From Allostella sp. ATCC 35155 (GTDB taxonomy: Bacteria > Pseudomonadota > Alphaproteobacteria > ATCC43930 > Allostellaceae): 64,000 nt of DNA. The notes under the pieces are model-generated. The model had not been told where the DNA came from. It ran no database searches and worked only from the letters and a program-made list of their open reading frames with translations. Each line of letters begins with the position of its first letter. Position 1 is the first letter of the stretch. Below are positions 56,219-64,000 of the stretch, piece by piece. The translations under genes and the position numbers were made by a program. The stretch covers positions 921,001 through 985,000 of the forward strand of contig AP019701.1 of assembly GCA_006738865.1 (NCBI GenBank), read 5' to 3'.

Positions 56219-58819
56219 ATGACCGTTCTGCCCGGAGCCGTAGTCGGAGACCTGTTGGAGCGCCTTGCCGCAGAGCGGCGGCGCGTGGTTCTGGACGGTT
56301 TCGAGCCGCACGACGGGGAATGGTCGGGTCGCTGGTCGCGGCGGACGCGGACCGGGCCGGCGGATCGACGGGCGAGCGCAACGGCGGAAGCCGAGGTGCT
56401 GGAGCGGGTCGCGGACGATCTGCGGGCGGATGCGCCGGGCCAGCCGGCCGCGGCCGAGGTGGTGCTGGCGTTGACCATGGCCATCCGGCGCGCGCCGGAC
56501 CGGGCGGCCGTGATCGTCGACGCGATGCTGACCGATCATCCGAAGCTGGCCGTGGTGATCGTCGCCACGGCCCTGCGCATCTGCCCCAGCCTGCGCAAGG
56601 AGATTCTGGCCCAGGCGCGGCGGCACAAGCCCTTCTCCCGGCACCCCTTCATTCTCGGCCTGCTGCTCGCCCTGGTGGCGAAGGTGCTGGCCGACAATTC
56701 CGCAGAGGCAGCCGAGGAATTCTCCGGGGTCGAGACGCCGGCCGAGATCGTGGCCGCGCTCGGGCGCCATGTCGCCGGACGTCGCTCCGGCGAGGACGGC
56801 CGCAGTGGTGGCGACCGCGGTGGCGGACGGGCCGGTGGGTTCGGCCCCGTGGTTGCGGCGCCGTTCGTCGCAGCCGTCCTGTCCGCGGGCGATGCCTGGT
56901 CGCGGGTTGCTCCGACCGAGGATACGACCGGCGCGACCCGGAACGGCAGCCCGAGCGAGCGCGACGGCGGCGAGATGGCCGAAGCGCTCGCGGGCCGGCG
57001 CGGTTCCGACGATCTGGCGGAACCGACGGGTTCGCGCGACGCCGTCGCGGCCGATCGAGCCGCCGCATTCGAAGGTCCGGGGCCTGCGGCGGGCTTTGCC
57101 GCCTCGGCCGAGATCTACCGGCCCGATGCTCCGAGCCTGCCGAGCGGCGAACCGGCGATCGCGGCTCGGCCGATGCTGGCGGCCGCTCCGCCGAATTCGG
57201 GAGCGCCCGCCGTCGAAGCCGCTGGCGCTCCCGCCGCCGAGGCCGCCCTGCCGGCCGGGGCGGTCGAGGAAGCAGCGGCCGCGGCTACGGTCTTCGAGCG
57301 GGCGCTGGACGAACTGCTGCTGGCCGAGGATGGGGCTGGCGGTGCGGAATCGGCCATTGCCATGCTGGTGCGGGAACTGGCGGAGGCCCTGGGGCCGGCG
57401 GCGGACGGCGAGAGCGCGCTCGCGTCCGAATCCGCCCCGCTGGTGGAAGGGGGCGCCGAGGCCGCGGGCGGGGATGCCGGATCGGTCGGCATTGCGCCGG
57501 ATCCGTCGGGTCCGACGGAGGCGGCGCTCGGGGCCGGGCTCACCGAGACCGCGGCTGCTCCGGCCTTGGGCGACCCCTTGCTCGACCCGATGGCGAACCC
57601 GATCTCGGGTTCCGTTCCGGACTATCCGGCGGGGTTCGTCGGCGACTGGCCAGGAGATGCCGAAGCGTCGCTTCCCGATGTGGGAGCAACGACGGATATC
57701 GACGCCGACTGGTCCGTGGGCGCAGTCGAAGCGTCGGTGGCAGCGGATGCCGACCTCGCCATTCCGGACGGCGAGGTCGCGCTGGCGGTCGATGCCGGCG
57801 TCGCGGCCGGTTCGGTCGAGGTGGCGGCTGCGGCCGACCTGGATGTTTCCCTTCCGGATGGCGCGGTCGATCTGGTGGTCGATGCCGGGCTTGCGGCCGG
57901 TCCGGTGGAGGTGGCGGCTGCGGCCGAGCTGGACGTGTCGCTTCCGGATGGCGAAGTTGCGCTGGCGGTCGATGCTGGCGCTGCGGCCGGCCCGGTCGAG
58001 GTGGCGGCTGCGGCCGACCTGGATGTGTCGCTTCCGGATGGCGCGGTCGATCTGGTGGTCGATACCGGGCTGGCGGCCGGCCCGGTGGAGGTGGCGGCGG
58101 CGGCCGATCTGGGTCTGTCCCTTCCGGACGGCGAAGTCGCGCTGGCGGTCGATGCTGGCGTCGTGGCTGGCCCGGTCGAGGTGGCGGCTGCGGCCGAGCT
58201 GGATGTGTCGCTTCCGGATGGCGCGGTCGATCTGGCGATCGACGCCGAGTTGGCGACCGGTCCGGTCGAGGCTGCGGCAGAAGCCGATCTGAACCTGTCG
58301 CTTCCGGACGGCGAGGTCGTGCTGGTGGCGGATACGGACCTTGCGGCCGGCCCGGTTGAAGTGGCGGCGGCGGCCGACGCGGATCTCACGCTTTCGGATG
58401 GCGAGGCGGAGTTGGATTTCGCGGTCGAAGCGGATGCAGGGCCCGTGGAGGCGTCCGTGGATGTCGGCGCGAGCCCCGGAGACACGATGGCGACCGCCGA
58501 AGTAGCTCTGGCCGAGGTGGCAGAGGTCGAGGCTGCCGTCACCGTCGGACCGGAAGAGCCGGAGATCCTCGCCGCTATCGAGGTCGACGATCTCCTGTCG
58601 CTCGACCTCGCCCTCTCGGAGACGGAGATCGTCGTCGATCTCGATCTGCTGGCCGATGCGCCGGCGGTCGTGGACGAACTCGCCGACACCATGGAAATCC
58701 TGGTGTCGGGGCCGCTGCTGGGCGGCATGCCGGACTCGGCCGGGAACCCGCCGTCGGAGGAACCGCCGCCGTCGGTGCTCTATTCCCTCGGCGGCGCCCT
58801 CGGTGGCCTGTTCGGCTGA
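56219..58819 (+). CDS. Large acidic repeat protein of unknown function
   Basis: 866 residues, ATG preceded by GAGGTGG. Residues 1-~190 are a helical, Arg/Ala-rich part with hydrophobic stretches (AVVIVATALRICPSL at ~113 and a stronger HPFILGLLLALVAKVL at ~141). Residues ~190-500 are low-complexity and rich in Ala, Gly, Pro and Asp. Residues 501-740 are eight 30-residue repeats (core VEVAAAADLDVSLPDGAVDL). The end (~770-866) is acidic with alternating hydrophobics and closes with SLGGALGGLFG. No signal peptide or known domain is recognised. Composition suggests a secreted, surface or scaffold protein, possibly calcium-binding through Asp. Third-position GC and the intact 2.6-kb frame support it as coding despite open antisense frames. 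Confidence 0.75.
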   Translation: MTVLPGAVVGDLLERLAAERRRVVLDGFEPHDGEWSGRWSRRTRTGPADRRASATAEAEVLERVADDLRADAPGQPAAAEVVLALTMAIRRAPDRAAVIVDAMLTDHPKLAVVIVATALRICPSLRKEILAQARRHKPFSRHPFILGLLLALVAKVLADNSAEAAEEFSGVETPAEIVAALGRHVAGRRSGEDGRSGGDRGGGRAGGFGPVVAAPFVAAVLSAGDAWSRVAPTEDTTGATRNGSPSERDGGEMAEALAGRRGSDDLAEPTGSRDAVAADRAAAFEGPGPAAGFAASAEIYRPDAPSLPSGEPAIAARPMLAAAPPNSGAPAVEAAGAPAAEAALPAGAVEEAAAAATVFERALDELLLAEDGAGGAESAIAMLVRELAEALGPAADGESALASESAPLVEGGAEAAGGDAGSVGIAPDPSGPTEAALGAGLTETAAAPALGDPLLDPMANPISGSVPDYPAGFVGDWPGDAEASLPDVGATTDIDADWSVGAVEASVAADADLAIPDGEVALAVDAGVAAGSVEVAAAADLDVSLPDGAVDLVVDAGLAAGPVEVAAAAELDVSLPDGEVALAVDAGAAAGPVEVAAAADLDVSLPDGAVDLVVDTGLAAGPVEVAAAADLGLSLPDGEVALAVDAGVVAGPVEVAAAAELDVSLPDGAVDLAIDAELATGPVEAAAEADLNLSLPDGEVVLVADTDLAAGPVEVAAAADADLTLSDGEAELDFAVEADAGPVEASVDVGASPGDTMATAEVALAEVAEVEAAVTVGPEEPEILAAIEVDDLLSLDLALSETEIVVDLDLLADAPAVVDELADTMEILVSGPLLGGMPDSAGNPPSEEPPPSVLYSLGGALGGLFG
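57719..58438 (+). repeat. Eight 90-bp in-frame repeats
   Basis: Eight consecutive 90-bp units encode GPVEVAAAADLDVSLPDG plus a 12-residue tail. Tails alternate AVDLVVDAGLAA and EVALAVDAGVAA, so a 180-bp higher-order unit is visible. The first and last units are more diverged. Confidence 0.92.
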
Positions 58820-58838
58820 GGGGTTCCCACGCCAACTG

Positions 58839-58875
58839 CACACCCCGGTGCAGATGCATTCTGCACCGGGGTGTG
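58839..58875. other. Perfect 16-bp hairpin after the repeat-protein gene
   Basis: CACACCCCGGTGCAGA and its exact complement with a TGCAT loop, flanked on both sides by AACTG. It is 20 bases after the stop and has no T-tract. It may be a terminator working without Us, or a DNA site. The rest of the 237-base gap to urtA shows no gene. Confidence 0.6.
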
Positions 58876-59056
58876 AACTGCCCATAAATTAGTCACCTCG
58901 CTGGCGGCACCGCTGCCGCGCCGGCCGATCGCCGGTTGCGTGCGCTCGCCGGGGCGAGTGGCACGTCCCTTGCTGCCTTGTCGGTTGCGGGCGCGACCGG
59001 CCGCCGGGCCAACCGGCGGTGGACCCCGTCCGGCAGATTGGGGGACGAGGACAGCC

Positions 59057-60328
59057 ATGAAGATTGCCACCAGGAGCTTTATCGTCGGCGCCGCGATGGC
59101 GGCGGCAGCCGCGCTGGCCGGACCGGCGGCGGCCCAGGACACGATCAAGGTCGGCGTCCTGCATTCGCTTTCCGGCACGATGGCCATCAGCGAGACGACC
59201 CTCAAGGACGTCATGCTGATGCTCATCGAGGATCAGAACAAGAAGGGCGGCCTGCTGGGCAAGAAGCTCGAGGCCGTCGTCGTCGATCCGGCGTCCAACT
59301 GGCCGCTCTTCGCCGAGAAGGCGCGCGAGCTGATCAGCCAGCAGAAGGTCTCGGCCGTGTTCGGCTGCTGGACCTCGGTCAGCCGCAAGTCGGTCCTGCC
59401 GGTGTTCGAGGAACTGAACGGCCTGCTCTTCTATCCGGTGCAGTACGAGGGCGAGGAATCCTCGCGCAACGTCTTCTACACGGGCGCCGCGCCGAACCAG
59501 CAGGCGATCCCTGCCGTCGACTATCTGATGAGTGAGGAGAAGGTGGTCCGCTGGGTGCTCGCCGGCACCGACTACGTCTATCCCCGCACGACCAACAAGA
59601 TCCTCGAAGCCTACCTGAAGTCCAAGGGCGTGAAGTCCGAGGATATCATGATCAACTACACGCCCTTCGGTCACTCCGACTGGCAGTCGATCGTGGCCGA
59701 GATCAAGAAGTTCGGCTCGGCGGGCAAGAAGACGGCGGTCGTCTCGACCATCAACGGCGACGCCAACGTGCCCTTCTACAAGGAGCTCGGCAACCAGGGC
59801 GTCAAGGCGACCGACATCCCGGTCGTCGCCTTCTCGGTCGGCGAGGAGGAACTCGCCGGTGTCGACACCAAGCCGCTGGTCGGCCATCTCGCCGCCTGGA
59901 ACTACTTCATGAGCGAGAAGACGGCGGAGAACGACGCCTTCATCAAGCAGTGGCAGGCCTTCATCAAGAACCCCAAGCGGGTGACGAACGACCCGATGGA
60001 AGCCCACTACATCGGCTTCAAGATGTGGGTCCAGGCGGTCCAGCAGGCCGGCACCACCGACGTCAATGCGGTGCGGCAGGCGATGTACGGCCAGAAGGTG
60101 AAGAACCTGACGGGCGGTGTCTCGGTGATGGGCGTCAACCACCACATCTCCAAGCCCGTCCTGATCGGCGAGATCAAGGCCGACGGGCAGTTCAACACGG
60201 TGTGGAAGACCAAGGGCCTCGTCGCGGGCGCGGCCTGGTCGCCCTACATCCCCGAGTCCGCCAAGCTGACCGCAGACTGGACCTATCCCTGGGTCTGCGG
60301 CGGCTGCGAGAAGCCGAAGTACCAGTGA
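59057..60328 (+). CDS. urtA: Urea ABC transporter substrate-binding protein
   Basis: 423 residues. The Sec signal is SFIVGAAMAAAAALAGPAAA-QD. The mature protein starts DTIKVGVLHSLSGTMAISET and has VFGCWTSVSRKSVLPVFEEL, NGLLFYPVQYEGEESS and a C-terminal WVCGGCEKPKYQ, all typical of UrtA/AmiC-like proteins specific for urea or short amides. It is the first of the urtABCDE genes, which import urea as a nitrogen source. A hairpin separates it from urtB. Confidence 0.95.
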   Translation: MKIATRSFIVGAAMAAAAALAGPAAAQDTIKVGVLHSLSGTMAISETTLKDVMLMLIEDQNKKGGLLGKKLEAVVVDPASNWPLFAEKARELISQQKVSAVFGCWTSVSRKSVLPVFEELNGLLFYPVQYEGEESSRNVFYTGAAPNQQAIPAVDYLMSEEKVVRWVLAGTDYVYPRTTNKILEAYLKSKGVKSEDIMINYTPFGHSDWQSIVAEIKKFGSAGKKTAVVSTINGDANVPFYKELGNQGVKATDIPVVAFSVGEEELAGVDTKPLVGHLAAWNYFMSEKTAENDAFIKQWQAFIKNPKRVTNDPMEAHYIGFKMWVQAVQQAGTTDVNAVRQAMYGQKVKNLTGGVSVMGVNHHISKPVLIGEIKADGQFNTVWKTKGLVAGAAWSPYIPESAKLTADWTYPWVCGGCEKPKYQ

Positions 60329-60336
60329 TGTGAACG

Positions 60337-60366
60337 GCCCGGGCCGGCCGCTGGGCCGGCCCGGGC
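60337..60366 (+). other. Hairpin between urtA and urtB
   Basis: A 13-bp perfect GC-rich stem (GCCCGGGCCGGCC, loop GCTG) nine bases after the urtA stop, with no T-tract. It is likely an mRNA 3' stabiliser or partial terminator letting urtA be made in excess of the membrane subunits. Confidence 0.65.
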
Positions 60367-60422
60367 GATCGTCCGGGTCCGTCATGGCCCGCAGACACCC
60401 GCAGCGAGACGGATCCCCACTC

Positions 60423-62042
60423 ATGTTCTCGGTTCTGCGCGGCCTCGCGCTCCTCTTCGCTCTCGTCGTCGCGGCGTTGCCGACGGCCGGCCGGGCGCAG
60501 GTGTCATTCGATCTGCCGGCTGTCCTCGCGGCGCTGGCGGGCGACGACTACTCCGCCAAGGGCGCGGCCATGGAGACCATGGCCCAGTCGGGCGACGCGC
60601 GGGCCGCCGCCGCCCTCAAGGCCCTTGCCGACGGACGCCTCTTCCTGCGCCGCGCGGACCAGAAAGTGGTCGTCGCGGCCACGCCCTCGGGCGGGGCCCT
60701 GACCGATGCCGCGACCGGGGAGGCCGCCGGCAGCGCCTCCGACCGCGACCTCGAGGCGGTCAACCTCAACAACCGGCTGCGCCGCCTGCTCTCGGGCCTG
60801 GTCGGCAGTCTCACCCTGACGGCCGGCACGCGCGACGAGCGCCTCGCGGCGGCCGACGCGCTCTTCAAGCAGCGCGACGCCGCCGCCCTGGGCCCACTCA
60901 ATGCGGCGATCGCGCAGGAGAAGGACCCCGACGTGCGCCGCGCCATGGAGACGGCGCGCGCGGCAATCGTCCTCACTTCCGACCGGCCGGAGGCCGAGCG
61001 CGTTGCCGCCGCCGCCGTCGTCGGCGCCCGCAGCGACCGCGAGGCACTGGGCCTGCTCCTGGGGGCCGCGAACGGCGCACCGCCCGCCGTCGCCGCAGCG
61101 GCACGGGAGGCCGCGGCCACCATCCAGCGGCATCTGGCGATGCTCGACTACGCCCAGAACCTCTATTACGGCCTGTCGCTCGGGGCGGTCCTGCTGCTGG
61201 CCGCGGTCGGGCTCGCGGTCACCTTCGGCGTCATGGGCGTCATCAACATGGCCCATGGCGAGATGGTCATGCTCGGCGCCTACACGACCTTCGTCGTCCA
61301 GGAACTGTTCCGCGCCCATGCGCCGGGGCTCCTCGACTATGCGCTGTTCGTGGCGTTGCCGGTCGCCTTCCTCTTCACCGCCGCGGTCGGCGCGGCGCTC
61401 GAGCGCTCGGTCATCCGCTGGCTCTACGGCCGGCCGCTGGAGACCCTGCTCGCCACCTGGGGCCTCAGCCTCGTCATCCAGCAGGCCGTGCGCAGCGTCT
61501 TCGGCCCGACCAACCGCGAGGTCAGCAATCCGTCCTGGATGTCGGGGGCGGTCGATTTCTACGGCCTCACCCTGACCTGGAGCCGGCTCTGGATCATCGT
61601 CTTCGCGATCCTCGTCTTCGTCCTGCTCCTGGTCGTCCTGCGCCGCACCGCCTTCGGGCTGCAGATGCGTGCGGTCACCCAGAACCGGCCGATGGCGAGT
61701 TCCATGGGCATCCGCACCCACCGCGTCGACGCCATGACCTTCGCGCTGGGGTCCGGGGTCGCCGGCATCGCCGGCGTCGCGCTGTCGCAGATCGACAACG
61801 TCAGCCCCAACCTGGGGCAGGCCTATATCATCGACAGCTTCATGGTCGTGGTGTTCGGCGGCGTCGGCAACCTGTGGGGCACCCTGGCCGGGGCGCTGAC
61901 CCTCGGCGTCGCCAACAAGATCCTGGAGCCGATGGCGGGCGCCGTCCTCGGCAAGATCATCATCCTGGTTCTCATCATCCTCTTCATTCAGCGGCGTCCG
62001 CGCGGGCTCTTCGCACTCCGCGGCCGCGCGGTGGAGGCGTGA
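60423..62042 (+). CDS. urtB: Urea ABC transporter permease UrtB
   Basis: 539 residues. A signal-like N-terminus and a ~240-residue helical extracytoplasmic domain with HEAT-like pieces (residues ~25-235) precede a LivH-type permease with eight membrane helices. This N-terminal extension is characteristic of UrtB. Permease marks are GVMGVINMAHGEMVMLGAYT, THRVDAMTFALGSGVAGIAG and FGGVGNLWGTLAGAL. Confidence 0.95.
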   Translation: MFSVLRGLALLFALVVAALPTAGRAQVSFDLPAVLAALAGDDYSAKGAAMETMAQSGDARAAAALKALADGRLFLRRADQKVVVAATPSGGALTDAATGEAAGSASDRDLEAVNLNNRLRRLLSGLVGSLTLTAGTRDERLAAADALFKQRDAAALGPLNAAIAQEKDPDVRRAMETARAAIVLTSDRPEAERVAAAAVVGARSDREALGLLLGAANGAPPAVAAAAREAAATIQRHLAMLDYAQNLYYGLSLGAVLLLAAVGLAVTFGVMGVINMAHGEMVMLGAYTTFVVQELFRAHAPGLLDYALFVALPVAFLFTAAVGAALERSVIRWLYGRPLETLLATWGLSLVIQQAVRSVFGPTNREVSNPSWMSGAVDFYGLTLTWSRLWIIVFAILVFVLLLVVLRRTAFGLQMRAVTQNRPMASSMGIRTHRVDAMTFALGSGVAGIAGVALSQIDNVSPNLGQAYIIDSFMVVVFGGVGNLWGTLAGALTLGVANKILEPMAGAVLGKIIILVLIILFIQRRPRGLFALRGRAVEA

Positions 62043-62046
62043 TCCG

Positions 62047-63180
62047 ATGCTGACCCGTCGCCTGATCGCCGGCTGGCCCGGCATGCTGTTCCTGCTGGCC
62101 CTGGCGGCGGCAGCGGTGCTGGTGCCATTCGCCAACCTCGCGCTGCCGCCGTCCTCGCCCTGGCATGTCCCGACCCATCTCGTGGTGCTCGTCGGCAAGT
62201 GGCTCTGTTACGCGCTGCTCGCCATCGCGCTGGATCTCGTCTGGGGCTATTGCGGCATCCTCTCGCTCGGCCACGGTGCCTTCTTCGGCCTCGGCGGCTA
62301 CGCCATGGGCATGTACCTGATGCGCCAGATCGGCACCCGCGGCGTCTACGGCCATCCGGAGCTGCCGGACTTCATGGTCTTCCTCAACTGGAAGGAGCTG
62401 CCCTGGTACTGGTGGGGCTTCGACCAGTTCTGGTTCGCCGCCCTGATGGTGCTGCTGGTGCCGGGCCTGCTCGCCTTCGTCTTCGGCTGGTTCGCCTTCC
62501 GCTCGCGGGTGACGGGCGTCTATCTCTCGATCATCACCCAGGCGCTGACCTTTGCGCTGATGCTGGCCTTCTTCCGCAACGACATGGGCTTCGGCGGCAA
62601 CAACGGCCTGACCGACTTCCGCGAGATCCTCGGCTTCGCGGTGCGCGACCAGGGCACCCGCGCCGCGCTCTTCGCGGCGACCTGCATCGCGCTCGCGGGC
62701 GGCTTCCTGCTGGCGCGCTGGATCGTCACCTCGCGCTACGGGCTGGTGCTGGTGGCCGTCCGCGACGCGGAGAGCCGCACGCGCTTCCTCGGCTATCGGG
62801 TCGACCGCTACAAGCTCTTCGTCTTCGTCGTCTCGGCGATGATGGCGGGCGTCGCCGGCGCCCTCTACGTCCCGCAGGTCGGCATCATCAATCCCGGCGA
62901 GTTCGCGCCGACCAACTCGATCGAGGCGGTGATCTGGGTGGCGGTCGGCGGCCGCGGCACGCTGGTCGGCGCGGCGCTGGGCGCCGTCGTCGTCAACGCC
63001 TTCAAGACCTGGATGACCGGGGCCATGCCCGAGGTCTGGCTGTTCGCGCTGGGGGCGCTGTTCGTCCTCGTCACCCTGTTCCTGCCCAAGGGCATCCTCG
63101 GGACCCTGGGCGCGATCCGCTGGCGGCGCCGGCCGCCGCCTGCCGACGCGCCAGCGCTGGCGACGGAGCAGGGACGATGA
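62047..63180 (+). CDS. urtC: Urea ABC transporter permease UrtC
   Basis: 377 residues, LivM-type permease, about nine membrane helices. SLGHGAFFGLGGYAMGMYLM and the UrtC-specific insert MVFLNWKELPWYWWGFD are visible, as is the conserved loop IEAVIWVAVGGRGTLVGA. It starts five bases after urtB, and its last four bases overlap urtD. Confidence 0.95.
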   Translation: MLTRRLIAGWPGMLFLLALAAAAVLVPFANLALPPSSPWHVPTHLVVLVGKWLCYALLAIALDLVWGYCGILSLGHGAFFGLGGYAMGMYLMRQIGTRGVYGHPELPDFMVFLNWKELPWYWWGFDQFWFAALMVLLVPGLLAFVFGWFAFRSRVTGVYLSIITQALTFALMLAFFRNDMGFGGNNGLTDFREILGFAVRDQGTRAALFAATCIALAGGFLLARWIVTSRYGLVLVAVRDAESRTRFLGYRVDRYKLFVFVVSAMMAGVAGALYVPQVGIINPGEFAPTNSIEAVIWVAVGGRGTLVGAALGAVVVNAFKTWMTGAMPEVWLFALGALFVLVTLFLPKGILGTLGAIRWRRRPPPADAPALATEQGR

Positions 63181-63932
63181 ACGCGGCGGTCGAGACCACG
63201 GCCATCCTCTATGTCGACGGCGTCTCGGTGTCCTTCGACGGGTTCCGCGCGCTCAACCGGCTGTCGCTGATCATCGAGCCCGGCGAGATGCGGGCGATCA
63301 TCGGCCCGAACGGCGCCGGCAAGACGACGATGATGGACGTCGTCACCGGCAAGACGAAGCCGGACAGCGGCACCATCCTCTTCGCCGGCCGCCACGACCT
63401 GTCGCGCCTCGACGAGGCCGCCATCGCCGATCTCGGCATCGGCCGCAAGTTCCAGCGCCCGACCGTGTTCGAGATGCACACGGTCTGGGACAACCTCCTC
63501 CTGGCGGTGAAGCAGCCGCGCGGCGTCTTCCGGACGCTGGTCGCTCGGCTGAGCGGGGCGGAGCGCGACCGGCTCGAGGAGATCCTGGCGATCACCCGCC
63601 TGACGGAGCTGCGCGAGCGCTCGGCCGGCGCGCTCTCGCACGGCCAGAAACAGTGGCTGGAGATCGGCATGCTGCTGGCGCAGGAGCCGGCCTTGCTGCT
63701 GGTCGACGAGCCGGTCGCCGGGATGACCGACGCCGAGACCGAACAGACGGCCGAGCTGCTGCGCGACATCAACCGCACCCGCTCGGTCGTCGTCGTCGAG
63801 CACGACATGAGCTTCGTGCGCGCGCTCGGCGTGCGCGTCACGGTGCTGCACGAGGGCTCGGTCCTGGCGGAGGGTTCGCTCGATGCCGTCAGCGCCAACG
63901 AGCGCGTCGTCGAAGTCTATCTGGGGCGCTGA
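63177..63932 (+). CDS. urtD: Urea ABC transporter ATP-binding protein UrtD
   Basis: 251 residues, LivG-type ATPase. Walker [20 protein letters not shown], the UrtD-typical FQRPTVFEMHTVWDNL, signature LSHGQKQWLEIGMLL, Walker B LLLVDEPVAGMTD and the His in VVVEHDMSFVR. The start ATGA overlaps urtC. Confidence 0.95.
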   Translation: MNAAVETTAILYVDGVSVSFDGFRALNRLSLIIEPGEMRAIIGPNGAGKTTMMDVVTGKTKPDSGTILFAGRHDLSRLDEAAIADLGIGRKFQRPTVFEMHTVWDNLLLAVKQPRGVFRTLVARLSGAERDRLEEILAITRLTELRERSAGALSHGQKQWLEIGMLLAQEPALLLVDEPVAGMTDAETEQTAELLRDINRTRSVVVVEHDMSFVRALGVRVTVLHEGSVLAEGSLDAVSANERVVEVYLGR

Positions 63933-63935
63933 ACC

Positions 63936-64000
63936 ATGCTGACGGTCGAAGCGATCGACGTCCATTACGGGGCGGCGCAGGCCCTGAAGAAGGTCTCGCT
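63936..64000 (+). CDS. urtE: Urea ABC transporter ATP-binding protein UrtE, 5' end only
   Basis: The first 21 residues (MLTVEAIDVHYGAAQALKKV and one more) match the start of LivF-type ATPases, and the place after urtD fits urtE. The window ends before Walker A. Confidence 0.85.
   Translation, partial: MLTVEAIDVHYGAAQALKKVS

Noticed and set aside
56195-58885. Minus-strand open frame of 896 codons opposite the acidic repeat protein
   Set aside because: It is rich in Arg/His/Asp/Ile repeats and has no ribosome site or domain. The plus frame has a ribosome site, acidic composition with regular hydrophobics and a sensible end. Some doubt remains.

Overview
The window is high-GC chromosomal DNA with dense, mostly short-spaced genes. 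It looks alphaproteobacterial, probably Rhodospirillales-like. The grounds are a nepR-ecfG general-stress pair with GGAAC/CGTT promoters, a dnaN-recF-gyrB block, TRAP transporters, a urt urea transporter, and short-chain stress proteins typical of that class. The genus cannot be fixed from sequence alone. No tRNA, rRNA, CRISPR array, insertion sequence or prophage was recognised.

Layout. 0-4.6 kb: two tandem RTX-type calcium-binding proteins (the first truncated by the window edge) that share an identical 3' end and terminator. 4.6-8.9 kb: a minus-strand operon of three paralogous M20 amidohydrolases and a dienelactone hydrolase. 9.2-12.6 kb: nrdA-dut-nrdB with candidate NrdR boxes. 12.7-15.4 kb: a crotonase, a 2H phosphoesterase and two related glycosyltransferases, one lacking its DxD motif. 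15.4-20.2 kb: gyrB, recF, dnaN. 20.5-25.3 kb: a BI-1 membrane protein, a YbbA/YbbP-type ABC system and a divergent TesA-like esterase. 25.3-38.7 kb: a fused MsrB-MsrA whose MsrB active-site Cys is Ser, an HNH protein, TRAP genes, two MOSC proteins, an Fsr-type MFS pump, a ThDP enzyme, TerC, a VOC protein and a GT4 glycosyltransferase.

39.2-45.3 kb is a general stress response island. It holds the anti-sigma factor NepR and sigma factor EcfG, then short membrane and PRC-barrel/CsbD/DUF883/DUF1328 genes. Six near-perfect GGAAC-N16/17-CGTT promoters, arranged as three back-to-back pairs, sit between these genes, so the sigma factor and a good part of its likely regulon lie side by side. 45.4-49.7 kb: a bifunctional beta-oxidation enzyme and katG. 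49.9-55.2 kb: oxyR divergent from katG, a Bcr-type pump, and a marR-emrA-emrB efflux operon whose marR appears to start at CTG. 55.2-58.9 kb: a DUF3833 protein, a lone receiver domain and an unrecognised 866-residue acidic protein with eight 30-residue repeats. 59-64 kb: urtABCD and the start of urtE.

The strongest leads for new biology are the acidic repeat protein, the compact NepR/EcfG island with its very small membrane proteins (23, 54 and 57 residues), and a 25-residue membrane ORF at 25.3 kb.
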